From an uncultured Dehalococcoidia bacterium (GTDB lineage: Bacteria > Chloroflexota > Dehalococcoidia > Lucifugimonadales > G958296245): a stretch of DNA of 64,000 nucleotides. Where the stretch lies: positions 2,422,197 through 2,486,196 of the forward strand of contig OY282458.1 in NCBI GenBank assembly GCA_958296245.1, in the 5' to 3' direction. A program made the position numbers and the translations under genes. Shown here in pieces: positions 50,525 to 59,331 of this stretch. Numbering within the stretch: the first letter of the stretch is position 1; each line of letters begins with the position of its first letter. The notes under the pieces are model-generated. The model searched no databases, was not told the origin of the DNA, and was given only the letters and a program-made list of their open reading frames with translations.

Positions 50525-51388
50525 TCAGGGCCCGTGCCAGCCGCGTACGACGGCGTCGCTCATGCGGGCGACACGCGCCATCTCCTTGACGTCATGCACC
50601 CGCACCACGTCGGCCCCGGCAGCGATGCTCAGAGCCACCGTGGCCGCCGTGCCCTCGATTCGTTGGTCCGCCGGAAGGCCCAGGACGCGGCCTATCGTCG
50701 ACTTCCTGGACGTGCCGACGAGCAGCGGGCACCCAAGCTCGCCCAGTTCGTCGAGCCTCCTGAGCAGCTCCAGATTCTGTTCCGCCGTCTTGCCGAACCC
50801 GATCCCCGGGTCGAGGATGATGTTCCCGGCGACGATGCCGCCCTGTACTGCGCGCAGCCGCGCCCCGCGCAGCGCCTCCACTACGTCCGGCACCAAGTCC
50901 GTGTAGGCGGTGTTCCGGCGGTTGTGCATCAGCACGACCGGTACGCCGGCCCTCGAGACCACCTCCAGCATTCTCTCATCGGCGCTCAGCGCCCACTGGT
51001 CGTTGACCATGGCCGCGCCCGCGGCGATAGCCTCCTCGGCCACCGCCGCTTTGGTGGTGTCTATGCTGACCGGAACGTCGACCTCGTGCGCGATGGCCTG
51101 TATGGCGGGCACGACCCGCGCCAACTCCTCGTCTACCCCCACGGGACCGGCGCCAGGGTATATGGACGGGGGCCGCGTCGACTCCCCGCCAACGTCGAGG
51201 ACGTCGGCCCCCCACTCCCGGAACAGCGCGGCCCTCCTGACAGCGGCGGACACGTCCGTACCCAAACCGTCACCCGAGAACGAGTCAGGAGTGACGTTGA
51301 TCACCCCCATGATGAAGGTTCTTTCGCCCCAGACGAAGGTTCTACCGCCTATGAGCGTGCGTCCTCTTTTCGATCTGAGAAGTTCCAC
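50525..51388 (-). CDS. folP: Dihydropteroate synthase
   Basis: Joins 4-aminobenzoate to the pterin pyrophosphate. 287 residues. Signatures: MGVINVTPDSFSGDG, WGADVLDVGGESTRPPS, DVPVSIDTTKAAVAEEAI, DPGIGFGKTAEQNLELLRRLDEL and VGTSRKSTIG, all as in functional DHPS. The start is GTG 51388, which gives the short N-terminal strand seen in the family; an ATG at 51310 would lie inside the first core motif. It is first gene of folP-folK. The 369-base gap upstream (51389-51757) holds only the transposase remnant at 51660-51758 and otherwise no feature I can recognise. Confidence 0.94.
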   Translation of the reverse strand: MELLRSKRGRTLIGGRTFVWGERTFIMGVINVTPDSFSGDGLGTDVSAAVRRAALFREWGADVLDVGGESTRPPSIYPGAGPVGVDEELARVVPAIQAIAHEVDVPVSIDTTKAAVAEEAIAAGAAMVNDQWALSADERMLEVVSRAGVPVVLMHNRRNTAYTDLVPDVVEALRGARLRAVQGGIVAGNIILDPGIGFGKTAEQNLELLRRLDELGELGCPLLVGTSRKSTIGRVLGLPADQRIEGTAATVALSIAAGADVVRVHDVKEMARVARMSDAVVRGWHGP

Positions 51389-51659
51389 GGCGCTTGTGTT
51401 CTCGGCGGCCTACCGCAGGCGGCGGGCTGTTCTTCCTCCCGTGGCTCCTGACGTATCCGCGCCGACAGGTGAAAACAATCCAACAGCCGCTGCGATCTTA
51501 TCGAGGCTGCCGGCGCTGGCGGGCATACGTCCAGGTCGGCGGCGCCTCAGAATCGGGCATGTATGGGGAAGGACAGTTTAGGGAGCGTATCCCATGCTCA
51601 TCATAGAGGCTTGCATGGCAGACCGTCGAGTCCCAACCTCAGGCCGTATTGTGGGCCAA

Positions 51660-51758
51660 TCATGCCGCCGCGTACCGCTCCTCTGTCATCAAGCCGGGGA
51701 GTCCCAACAGCAACGACACCCGTTTCGTGTTCTTCGCCAGCCCACGATAACGCGCCTC
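51660..51758 (-). pseudogene. IS5-like transposase C-terminal remnant
   Basis: Minus-strand translation reads RYRGLAKNTKRVSLLLGLPG and then LMTEERYAAA to a stop at 51662-51660. RYRGLAKNT is the terminal motif of many IS5-group DDE transposases. Only about 30 residues remain and no inverted ends are visible. It abuts the rsmI stop codon at 51758. Confidence 0.6.
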
Positions 51759-52522
51759 TACTCAATCTCCGCCTCGAGCGGTTCGGGCTGGCCGCCGTCT
51801 GCGCCGGCTATCACCACCGTCGCCTCACCCCTGATCTTCACGCTACTGAGACGTGTCAACAGCTCCGACAGATGGCCCCGCTCGACCCGCTCGAACTTCT
51901 TGGTCAGGTCGATGCAAACGGCAGCCATGCGGTCGCCCAACACGGCGCGCGCCTCCTCGAGAAGGCCGGCCACACGTAACGGCGACTCGAACAGTACCAG
52001 GGTGTGGCGGCTGGCGGCCTCTGCTTCCAAGAAGCGCAGGCGCCGCCCCCGCTTGCGAGGCGGGAACCCCTTGAAGGTGTAGCTCGACGTCGGGAGACCC
52101 GAGGCTACCAGCGCCGCCGACACCGCCCCCGCGCCCGGCAGCACCTCGACTCGAAATCCTCGGTCGAGCGCCGCCGAGACTATCCTGTAACCCGGATCCG
52201 AGACTCCAGGGTAGCCTGCGTCGGAGCAGAGCGCGATCGACCTGCCCTGCTCCAGCAACCTAAGGATGCGGGCCCCTGCCCGCTGCTCGCTGTGCTCCCT
52301 GTACGAGATGAGGACCGGAGGCCTGCGGATCTCGTAGTGCTGAAGGATCTTGCGCGTACGGCGCGTGTCCTCGCACGCCAGCGCGTCCACCTCTCCGAGC
52401 GCCCGCACCGCCCTGAACGTGATGTCCCCCATGTTGCCTATGGGCGTGGCTACTACGATGAGGCCTCCGCCATGACTTGGCGCCGGGGCGTGCCCGTCGG
52501 CTATGCTCACGATACTGACCAC
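51758..52522 (-). CDS. rsmI: 16S rRNA (cytidine-1402-2'-O)-methyltransferase
   Basis: SAM-dependent tetrapyrrole-methylase-fold enzyme modifying C1402 in the ribosomal P-site. 254 residues. Motifs: GLIVVATPIGNMGDITFRAV, ACEDTRRTRKILQHY, SYREHSEQRAG, CSDAGYPGVSDPGY, EVLPGAGAVSAALVASGLP and TLVLFESPLRVA. It lacks the C-terminal helical extension of the E. coli type (about 286 residues); the end coincides with a transposase remnant, so a truncation is possible, though short members exist. GTG 52522 is the start. Monocistronic by position. Confidence 0.92.
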   Translation of the reverse strand: MVSIVSIADGHAPAPSHGGGLIVVATPIGNMGDITFRAVRALGEVDALACEDTRRTRKILQHYEIRRPPVLISYREHSEQRAGARILRLLEQGRSIALCSDAGYPGVSDPGYRIVSAALDRGFRVEVLPGAGAVSAALVASGLPTSSYTFKGFPPRKRGRRLRFLEAEAASRHTLVLFESPLRVAGLLEEARAVLGDRMAAVCIDLTKKFERVERGHLSELLTRLSSVKIRGEATVVIAGADGGQPEPLEAEIE

Positions 52523-52574
52523 CCCCTGCCGTCCGGTACGAGTCCGCCCCGGGGCCGCGCTGCAACGCCATTCT

Positions 52575-52746
52575 AGCAGGCTGCGAAAGAACCCTTTCCT
52601 TGCCCCATCCCTTCGGGCCGTTACCTGGTTCAGGGAGGGGAATAGATATATATCTGAAGGGCGCCCCTCCGGCAGGCTCAGGGCAGGCTCTCAGGCGCCG
52701 GGCGAGGGGCTGCGCACCTCTGCACACCCGTATTTTCGCAGCCTGC
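52575..52746 (+). repeat. Family 1 inverted-repeat element, best-preserved copy
   Basis: The ends AGCAGGCTGCGAAAG and TTTTCGCAGCCTGC are inverted repeats over at least 13 bases. The interior has GATATATATCTGAAGGGCGC and CACACCCGTATTTTCG, with an inserted GGCAGGCTCAGGGCAGGCTC doublet. A TA dinucleotide overlaps the left end (CTAGCAGG). It lies between rsmI and the MetE-like gene, upstream of both. The 336-base gap 52523-52858 holds this element and the promoter at 52820-52846, and no gene. Confidence 0.75.
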
Positions 52747-52819
52747 CGGCGTACCTTGAAGTTGTACGCACGTACTTGGCGCCGGAGCGGGGATGGGAAC
52801 AGGCGGACATCCGGGCTGA

Positions 52820-52846
52820 TGCTATAATGTCACGGCTCAAGAGCCG
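52820..52846 (+). promoter_or_regulatory. Extended -10 promoter and 5' hairpin of the MetE-like gene
   Basis: TGC-TATAAT (-10 at 52823-52828) 31 bases before the ATG. The transcript would begin near 52835, inside the perfect hairpin CGGCTC-aa-GAGCCG (52833-52846), followed by AAAGGAT and the ATG at 52859. Confidence 0.55.
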
Positions 52847-52858
52847 AAAGGATCCGAT

Positions 52859-53899
52859 ATGAGCCGGCAACCTAACAGATTGCTCCCGACCACGGTCATA
52901 GGAAGCCACGGAATACCGGGCTGGATGTGGACAGCCATCGATCAGATCGACAAGGGCAACTACGGCCAGACCGACGTCCGGGAGACCTTCGACGACGCGG
53001 TCAACCTTGCGATCCTGGACCAGCAACGCGCCGGGGTGGACGTCATCACCGATGGAGAGATGCGCCGCTGGTACTTCGTCCAAGGTTTCTACCGCCGCAT
53101 GGACGGCCTCGAAGTCGAGCCTCCGTTGCGCAGTGTCGGTCTCTACGGATACGACACCCCTAAGCGCTACCGCGCCTCCGAGAAGCTCACCGTACCTGAC
53201 GGACTGGGCATCGTGGAAGAGTTCGAGTATACCAAGAAGCTCGCCGACAGGCCGATCAAAGTCACCTGTCCGGGGCCGCTCACGCTCACCATCCACGTCC
53301 GCCCCGGGCCGGCCTACAAGACCCGGACAGAACTGGCGTGGGACTTCGTGGAGGTCATCAACACCGAGCTGAAGTCGCTCGCCGCAGCCGGCGCGGACTT
53401 CATCCAGCTCGACGAACCCTCCTTTGCCATAATACCCGGCGCGATGAAGGACTGGCTTGACATGTACAACGCTACCGTAGAGGGCGTGGATGCCAAGCTG
53501 GCGCTCCACGTATGCTTCGGCAACCTGACCAGCCGCCCCAGAGGCAAGCGGACCTACCGGTGGATGTTCCCCGCGCTGCTGGAGGCCAGGGCCGATCAGC
53601 TCGTCTTGGAGTTCGCCAACAGGGAGATGAGCGAGAGCGGCCTCTGGCGGGAGTTCTCAGTCGAAAAGGAGCTGGGCGCCGGCGTGGTCGACGTCAAGTC
53701 CTTCTACCAAGAGACCCCTGAAGATGTCGCAGAGCGTATCCGCGAACTGCTCCGGTACGTCTCGCCGGAGAAGCTCTACGTCAGCCCCGACTGCGGCTTC
53801 TTCCAGCTTCCACGTTGGCTGACCTACGTGAAGTTGGAGGCCATGGTGGCGGGAGCGGCTATCGTCAGGCGGGAGATCGAAGGCGGCAATGGCCGCTAG
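52859..53899 (+). CDS. MetE C-terminal-like (cobalamin-independent methionine synthase II family) protein
   Basis: 346-residue barrel protein of the UROD/MetE-like superfamily: TVIGSHGIPGWM, DVITDGEMRRWYFVQGFYRRMDGLE, VTCPGPLTLT, FIQLDEPSFAI, and the zinc site HVCFGN with the later C in YVSPDCGFFQLP. Without the MetE N-terminal folate domain it may act as a methyltransferase with another donor, or on an organosulfur substrate. ATG 52859 has AAAGGAT upstream. It overlaps the following GNAT gene by 11 bases. Confidence 0.87.
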   Translation: MSRQPNRLLPTTVIGSHGIPGWMWTAIDQIDKGNYGQTDVRETFDDAVNLAILDQQRAGVDVITDGEMRRWYFVQGFYRRMDGLEVEPPLRSVGLYGYDTPKRYRASEKLTVPDGLGIVEEFEYTKKLADRPIKVTCPGPLTLTIHVRPGPAYKTRTELAWDFVEVINTELKSLAAAGADFIQLDEPSFAIIPGAMKDWLDMYNATVEGVDAKLALHVCFGNLTSRPRGKRTYRWMFPALLEARADQLVLEFANREMSESGLWREFSVEKELGAGVVDVKSFYQETPEDVAERIRELLRYVSPEKLYVSPDCGFFQLPRWLTYVKLEAMVAGAAIVRREIEGGNGR

Positions 53900-55085
53900 C
53901 AGGCCGGTCGTGGACGGCCCGAGGGCATGCGCCCCGACTGACTTCGAGGACGCGCTCGCGCTCATCAACAAGGTGTTCCGCGAGGGCACCAGCCAAGACG
54001 TCAGGACGGACTACCCGCTGGTCTACCACCCGTCCGCAATGCGCCTGCAGCGCATCATCAGGGTAGACGGCGAACTCGTGGCGCACGTCCCGGTCGCGCC
54101 CAGGGGAATCGTCGCCGGAGGCGGCGCCTTTACCGCCGCTATGATCAGCGCTACGGTCACCCACCCCGGCTACAGACACCGAGGTTACGCCAGCGCTTGC
54201 TTGCTGGACTGCATACGGACGATGGACGAGGAGGGCTGGCCCGTATCGGTACTGTGGACCTTGGAGCGGACCTTCCCCTTCTACCAGCAGGCGGGGTACG
54301 AGGCTGTCGCGTCGCAGGGGTGGGTTTATACCATAGGGCCGAAAGACCTCGACGCGCTCCGGCGCGGCCGGTTCGGTGTGGTGGAATACGACAGCGCAGA
54401 CCCTCGGCTCCTCGACGCAATCATGAAGATGCACGAAGGCGAGCCGCTCCGAGTCGCCAGGTCGCGGAGCGACTACGAGGCGCTGTTCAGCCTGCCCAAG
54501 GTTTCGACCTTCCTGGCTATGGAAAGCGGACGCTTTGCGGGCTATCTGACGTACGGCGAGTCCACCAACAAGCCTGGCCTGATCGAAGCCGGCGGCCGCG
54601 TGGAGGCGGTCGAGGCCCTGACCGCCCACGTCGTGCGCCGCGCGGACCGGGACGTCCAGGTCATAACGCCCCTCACGCCCACGGCCTTGGGCGCCCTCTG
54701 CGAGGCGAGGGCGGCGGAGACTAAGCAGCCTGTGGAGAAGGCCGCCGGCGTCGGCAATCAGATGCACCGGATCAACAACCTCGAAGTCCTGCTCCGCAGC
54801 ATCCGAGGCCATCTTGGCGCCAAGTCGGGCGGTCACAGCGGCCGGGTCTCCATCGTGTGCACCGACTCGGGCGAGGCGGTAACCCTGGACTTCGCGGGCG
54901 GCGAAGCGGCTGTCTCCACCGGCGCCTCGGCGGGCCCCATCGCTCTGACGCGGCGTGAACTAACCAAGCTCGTCTTCGGAAGCCACCCATCCTTGGATCC
55001 CCTGCGCGTGGACGGCCCCGGCGCCGACCTCCTCAAGCTCGTCTTCCCCTACTACTTCCCGATCTGGGAGCTTGACCACTGTTAG
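53889..55085 (+). CDS. GNAT family N-acetyltransferase, Eis-like two-domain type
   Basis: 398-residue protein. The N-terminal acetyltransferase includes acetyl-CoA loop VTHPGYRHRGYASACL and FYQQAGYEAVASQG. The middle (about 150-280) is a second GNAT-like unit, and the C-terminal 100 residues (GRVSIVCTDSGEAVTLDFAGG, LTRRELTKLVFG) resemble the SCP2-like domain of Eis proteins. The Eis fold is plausible from length and order; the acceptor substrate is unknown. Overlaps the MetE-like gene, so is translationally coupled. Confidence 0.82.
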   Translation: MAASRPVVDGPRACAPTDFEDALALINKVFREGTSQDVRTDYPLVYHPSAMRLQRIIRVDGELVAHVPVAPRGIVAGGGAFTAAMISATVTHPGYRHRGYASACLLDCIRTMDEEGWPVSVLWTLERTFPFYQQAGYEAVASQGWVYTIGPKDLDALRRGRFGVVEYDSADPRLLDAIMKMHEGEPLRVARSRSDYEALFSLPKVSTFLAMESGRFAGYLTYGESTNKPGLIEAGGRVEAVEALTAHVVRRADRDVQVITPLTPTALGALCEARAAETKQPVEKAAGVGNQMHRINNLEVLLRSIRGHLGAKSGGHSGRVSIVCTDSGEAVTLDFAGGEAAVSTGASAGPIALTRRELTKLVFGSHPSLDPLRVDGPGADLLKLVFPYYFPIWELDHC

Positions 55086-55101
55086 CGCCCTCCGTCTTGC
55101 C

Positions 55102-55938
55102 ATGACTCGAAACAGGCTCAACATCGGAAACGTCGAGGTGATCGCCGTGTCCGACGGAAGCATCGAGTTCGGAACCTCCGAGTTCTTCCCCGGCGTGCCG
55201 GACGAGGCTTGGGCGCCGTATAGGGGCCTCTTGGGGGATGGTCACACGCTGTTGTTCAACCTCGGCTCCTTCGTGCTCGTATCGGAGGGGAAGACGATCC
55301 TGGTGGACGCCGGACTCGGCGAGAGTCCTTCCGGGTCGTGGACAGGCTCCAGCGGAGACCTGATAGCCGACCTGGGGCGCAACGGCGTACGGCCGGAGGA
55401 CGTGGACATGGTCGTCTTGACTCACCTTCACCCCGACCACGTGGGGTGGAACGTAACGCGCTCCGACGGCCAAGCGGTTCCGACATTCCCCGGGGCCCGC
55501 TACTGGGTACCGAAGGCCGACTGGGATCTGTTCTCCCGGCGTGACAGGATGCGCCAATTCGCACACATAAGGGAACAGGTGAGGCCCCTGGCCGAAATGG
55601 GCCTGATGGAGCTGATGGACGGCGAGACGGCGCTGACCGGGGAGGTGAGCTCGCTGCCCGCCCCCGGACACACGCCGGGCCACACGTGCGTTGCCATCTC
55701 GTCCGGAAGGGAGAAGGGCATCGTCTTGGGCGACGCCATTCACCACCCCGCCCAAATCGAGGAGCCCGGCTGGTCGCCTCGACCCGACCACGACCCGAGG
55801 CTTTCCGCGGAGACGCGCGCCGCGCTGGTGAAACGGCTGGAGGCCGGAGGCTCCGTCGGTCTCGGAGGGCACTTCCCCAGTCCAGGCTTTGGCCGCGTTG
55901 CGCGGCAGCGCGGCCAATCCGCCTGGCAGCCGTTGTAA
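55102..55938 (+). CDS. MBL-fold metallo-hydrolase
   Basis: Metallo-beta-lactamase-fold hydrolase of 278 residues. The motif THLHPDHVGW (H108-x-H110-x-D112-H113) is complete, with the later PGHTPGHTCVAIS (His ligand) and GDAIHHPAQ (Asp/His ligands). Likely a lactonase or thioesterase-type hydrolase; substrate unknown. ATG 55102 (MTRNRLNIGNVEVIAVSDGS) is preferred over TTG 55072, which overlaps the GNAT stop and has GGGAG too close. Same strand as and close to the GNAT gene. Confidence 0.87.
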   Translation: MTRNRLNIGNVEVIAVSDGSIEFGTSEFFPGVPDEAWAPYRGLLGDGHTLLFNLGSFVLVSEGKTILVDAGLGESPSGSWTGSSGDLIADLGRNGVRPEDVDMVVLTHLHPDHVGWNVTRSDGQAVPTFPGARYWVPKADWDLFSRRDRMRQFAHIREQVRPLAEMGLMELMDGETALTGEVSSLPAPGHTPGHTCVAISSGREKGIVLGDAIHHPAQIEEPGWSPRPDHDPRLSAETRAALVKRLEAGGSVGLGGHFPSPGFGRVARQRGQSAWQPL

Positions 55939-56063
55939 CCCCCGCCGCCTCCATACCCGGACTCCGCCTGCCGAACCTGCCTGCGCGCTTGTCCCGCGTT
56001 GCGCGTGGCCTTACAATCCCCACGAACTAGGAACGCACTTCATACAGCCTGGGGAGGCTTTGC

Positions 56064-56840
56064 ATGTATGCGATCGACATGGAGGGCAAGACCGGCGTCG
56101 TGTTTGGGGTCGCCAACCACCGCAGCATCGCTTGGGCGATAGCCCGGATCCTGCACGAGGCGGGCGCCACCCTCGCCATCGCCTACCAGAACGAGCGCGT
56201 GAAGAGGAGCGTAGCCAAGCTGGTGGAGCCCTGGGGGGATACGCCGATCGTAGAGTGCGACGTGTCCGCGGACGAGAACGTCGAGGATGCGTACGAAAAG
56301 GTCGGGGAGACGCTCGGCGGCTTGGACGTCGTGGTCCACTCGATCGCGTATGCGGACCGGAACGACCTCGGAGGCCCTTTCATAAAGACTGGGCGCGAGG
56401 GGTTCAGGCTGGCTCTGGACGTGAGCGCGTATTCGCTGCTGCCCGTAGCCCGCTACGCCGCGCCGCTTATGAACCGCGGCGGAGGCAGCATCGTCACCCT
56501 GACGTTTCAGGCGGCAACCCGCGTCTTCCCGGGCTACAACGTGATGGGCACGGCGAAAGCAGCCTTGGAGAACGAAGTCAGGCAGTTGGCCGCCGATCTG
56601 GGCCCGGACGACATCAGGGTCAACGCAATCTCCGCCGGCCCGTTGGACACGCTGTCCTCCAGAGTAATCAGCCACTACCGAGACATGAAACGTATCCATG
56701 CCGAGCGTTCACCCATGCGCCGTAACATTACGGCCGACGAGGTGGCCAAGACCGCGCTGTACCTATGCAGCGACCTATCCAGCGGCGTCACGGGCGAGAT
56801 CGTCCACGTGGACACCGGCTACAACATCATGGGCATCTGA
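56064..56840 (+). CDS. fabI: Enoyl-[acyl-carrier-protein] reductase (NADH), FabI
   Basis: Short-chain dehydrogenase completing each fatty-acid elongation cycle. 258 residues. FabI-specific features: GVANHRSIAWAIA at the cofactor loop (instead of a TGxxxGxG motif), HSIAYADRNDLGGPF, and catalytic Y158 with K165 (GYNVMGTAKAALE). Ends GEIVHVDTGYNIMGI, typical. GGGAGG lies before the ATG. The next gene starts 12 bases after its stop. Confidence 0.94.
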   Translation: MYAIDMEGKTGVVFGVANHRSIAWAIARILHEAGATLAIAYQNERVKRSVAKLVEPWGDTPIVECDVSADENVEDAYEKVGETLGGLDVVVHSIAYADRNDLGGPFIKTGREGFRLALDVSAYSLLPVARYAAPLMNRGGGSIVTLTFQAATRVFPGYNVMGTAKAALENEVRQLAADLGPDDIRVNAISAGPLDTLSSRVISHYRDMKRIHAERSPMRRNITADEVAKTALYLCSDLSSGVTGEIVHVDTGYNIMGI

Positions 56841-56852
56841 AGGCGTGATGAT

Positions 56853-57215
56853 ATGCCTGAGAACATCTACGTCGAGGTGGACGAGAACGACAACTCCGAA
56901 TACATGCCGATGCAGGTGTTCGAGGCGCTGGCCGACCCGGCGCCGGTGAGCCGGGTCCGGCTCTTCGAGCCGGGCAGACAGCACGGCGTCTACGAAGTTA
57001 CCGGCTGGTCGAGCGAGGACGGCGGGTCTCCGTGCCCCGCAATGTATGCCCCCGTGTCCGACTCCGGGCAAGCCGAGGCCCACCTGGTGTTCGGCGGAGA
57101 TTGGGGGGTCCGGCTAAGGAGCGAGCTGAGCCGCGCTGTCTGGGACACCGGCAACGGCGACCAGTGGGGCGAGCCGTTCTTGGTGCTGACCGACCGCGCC
57201 GACGTGCTGACGTAG
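56853..57215 (+). CDS. Hypothetical protein, 120 residues
   Basis: Acidic protein with no signal, membrane segment or cysteine cluster (one Cys, in GGSPCPAMYAP). Sequence motifs: YVEVDENDNSEYMPMQVFEAL at the start and VRLRSELSRAVWDTGNGDQWGEPFLVLTDRADVL at the end. I do not recognise a family. It is 12 bases after fabI and 54 bases before uvrC, same strand, so probably a real gene in that run. Confidence 0.6.
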   Translation: MPENIYVEVDENDNSEYMPMQVFEALADPAPVSRVRLFEPGRQHGVYEVTGWSSEDGGSPCPAMYAPVSDSGQAEAHLVFGGDWGVRLRSELSRAVWDTGNGDQWGEPFLVLTDRADVLT

Positions 57216-57269
57216 GATGGCTGCGTACGCCGGCGCACCGGTCCGAAGGGGCTATTTGCGGGCTGCAAA

Positions 57270-59150
57270 GTGGCCGCACTGGTAAGCGCAAGGAAGGGAT
57301 TCACCGAGCGCCTGGCGGCGACCCCGGCAGGTCCCGGCGTCTATCTCATGCGGGACGGGGCGGGCGGCGTTCTGTACGTTGGGAAGGCGGCTAGCCTTCG
57401 CAACCGGCTGCGCTCATATTTCGCCTCGCAGTCGGGCCTCGAACCCAAAATCCGCAAGATGGTGGCCCAAGTGGCCGACTTCGACTTCATCGTGACCGAG
57501 ACGGACTCGGAGGCGGTCATCCTCGAATGCAACCTCATCAAGCAACACAAGCCGCCGTACAATGCCCGGTTGAAGGATGACAAGAGCTATCCGTTCATCA
57601 AGATCGACTATTCCGAGGACTTCCCGCAGGTCTACGTCACGCGGCGGGTGACCAAGGATGGCTCGCGGTACTTCGGCCCCTTCGCCAGCGCCTACAGCGT
57701 GCGGCGCACACTGGCGCTTCTGAAGAAGCTGTTCCCCTACAGGTCCTGCACGAAGACGATAACGGGCAACGACCCGCGGCCCTGCCTCGACTACCACATA
57801 CACCGTTGCATCGGCCCGTGCATAGGCGCAGTGGACAAGCGGCAGTACGCCGACGTGATCGACCAGGTGGTCATGTTCTTGGAGGGCAAAGCGGACAGGG
57901 TCGCAAGGGGAATCGGCAGTCGCATGTATGAGGCTGCCGAGGCCCTCGAGTTCGAGCGCGCCGCGGCGCTCCGGGACCAGCTCAGGGCCATAGAAAGGGT
58001 CAACGAGGGCCAGAAGGTGCTCCACCTGACCAACGAGAACATGGACGTGCTGGCTGTGGCGCCGGGGCTGGCAGAGGCGATGGTGGAGGTGTTCTTCGTG
58101 CGCCAAGGCAAGCTGGTTGGGCGCGACCAGTTCGTCATGGCAGGCACGGCGGAGGACGACCCCCGCGAGATACTGGGCGCCTTCGTTGGTCAGTTCTACG
58201 ACGCCAACCCGTACGTCCCGCCGCGCATACTCCTACAACACCCGCTGGAGGATGCGGACGCCATCCAGAAATGGTTGGAGCACAAGAGGGGCGGCCGGGT
58301 CGTACTGCACGTCCCGCAGCGCGGAGAGAAGCGCAGGCTGGTCCAGATGGTGTCGGAAAATGCCGCGCAGGGGCTCGAGCAACTCAAGGTAAAGCGGGCC
58401 AACGACGGAGACCTGCCCAACGCAATGGAGGAGTTGCAGGAAGCCCTGAGCCTGCCTAGGCCGCCGCACCGAATCGAATGCTACGATATTTCCAATATCC
58501 AAGGATCGAATCCGGTCGGCAGCATGGTGACCTTCGAGGACGGCAGGCCCAAGAAGTCTGACTACCGACGCTTCAAGATCAAGTCGGTCGACGGCGTTGA
58601 CGACTACTCGATGATGAGGGAGGTGTTGACGCGCAGGTTCCGCAGGTTAGCCAAGTCGAAGGACAGCGCCGACGCCGCCGGGGAGTCCGCCGCCGCGCCA
58701 ACCGAGGCCCAGTCAGCTTGGCGGTCACCGCCGGACCTGGTGCTCATCGACGGCGGAAGGGGACACTTGGGGGCCGCGCTCCAAGTCTTCCTGGAACTTG
58801 GGATAGACGGGATCCCGCTATCCAGCCTAGCCAAGGAGAACGAGGAGCTGTTCGTACCGCAGACGCCTGAACCCATCGTCCTTCCGCGCACCTCGCAGGC
58901 CCTATTCCTGGTACAACGCCTGCGCGACGAGGCTCACCGGTTTGCCGTAACCTTCCACAGGCAGCGCAGATCGAAGCGGGCCACCGCCTCGGTAATCGAC
59001 GATGTCTCGGGCATAGGTCCGAAGAGGCGCCGCCTTCTTCTAAGGCGCTTCGGCTCCGTAACCGGCATCCGCGAGGCCCCGTTGGACGACATAGCAGCCG
59101 TGCCGGGCATGACCATGAAGCTCGCTCAGCGTCTGAAGGAGTACCTATAG
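57270..59150 (+). CDS. uvrC: Excinuclease ABC subunit C
   Basis: Nucleotide-excision-repair endonuclease of 626 residues making both incisions with UvrB. The N-terminal GIY-YIG domain starts PGVYLMRDGAGGVLYVGKAASLRNRLRSYF. A UvrB-interacting UVR segment lies near 200-235 (YEAAEALEFERAAALRDQL). The RNase H-like C-terminal nuclease has ECYDISNIQGSNPVGSMV and DLVLIDGGRGHLGAA, and the tandem HhH end is SVIDDVSGIGPKRRRLLLRRFGS. GTG 57270 starts it. The TAG stop is within a family 1 repeat end (TAGCAGG). Confidence 0.95.
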   Translation: MAALVSARKGFTERLAATPAGPGVYLMRDGAGGVLYVGKAASLRNRLRSYFASQSGLEPKIRKMVAQVADFDFIVTETDSEAVILECNLIKQHKPPYNARLKDDKSYPFIKIDYSEDFPQVYVTRRVTKDGSRYFGPFASAYSVRRTLALLKKLFPYRSCTKTITGNDPRPCLDYHIHRCIGPCIGAVDKRQYADVIDQVVMFLEGKADRVARGIGSRMYEAAEALEFERAAALRDQLRAIERVNEGQKVLHLTNENMDVLAVAPGLAEAMVEVFFVRQGKLVGRDQFVMAGTAEDDPREILGAFVGQFYDANPYVPPRILLQHPLEDADAIQKWLEHKRGGRVVLHVPQRGEKRRLVQMVSENAAQGLEQLKVKRANDGDLPNAMEELQEALSLPRPPHRIECYDISNIQGSNPVGSMVTFEDGRPKKSDYRRFKIKSVDGVDDYSMMREVLTRRFRRLAKSKDSADAAGESAAAPTEAQSAWRSPPDLVLIDGGRGHLGAALQVFLELGIDGIPLSSLAKENEELFVPQTPEPIVLPRTSQALFLVQRLRDEAHRFAVTFHRQRRSKRATASVIDDVSGIGPKRRRLLLRRFGSVTGIREAPLDDIAAVPGMTMKLAQRLKEYL

Positions 59151-59266
59151 CAGGCTGCGGAAGACCCTTCTCCCCTTCTTGGTAGAGGGGATTTATATCT
59201 GAGGGGCACCCCCAGAATCCCGGCAAGGGGGATCTGCTACTTGCACCCCGTATTTCCATATCCTGG
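59149..59266 (+). repeat. Family 1 inverted-repeat element, copy after uvrC
   Basis: Left end AGCAGGCTGCGGAAG, interior CTCCCCTTCTTGGTAGAGGG, then TTATATCTGAGGGGCACCCC and CACCCCGTATTT; the right end is eroded near 59260. The preceding T makes TAGCAGG, whose TAG is the uvrC stop. Confidence 0.7.
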
Positions 59267-59331
59267 TAGAGGACGTGGATCCGAGCAAGGGGCGGCATCA
59301 GCGCCGGGCACACATTCTGAAAGGAGATCAA

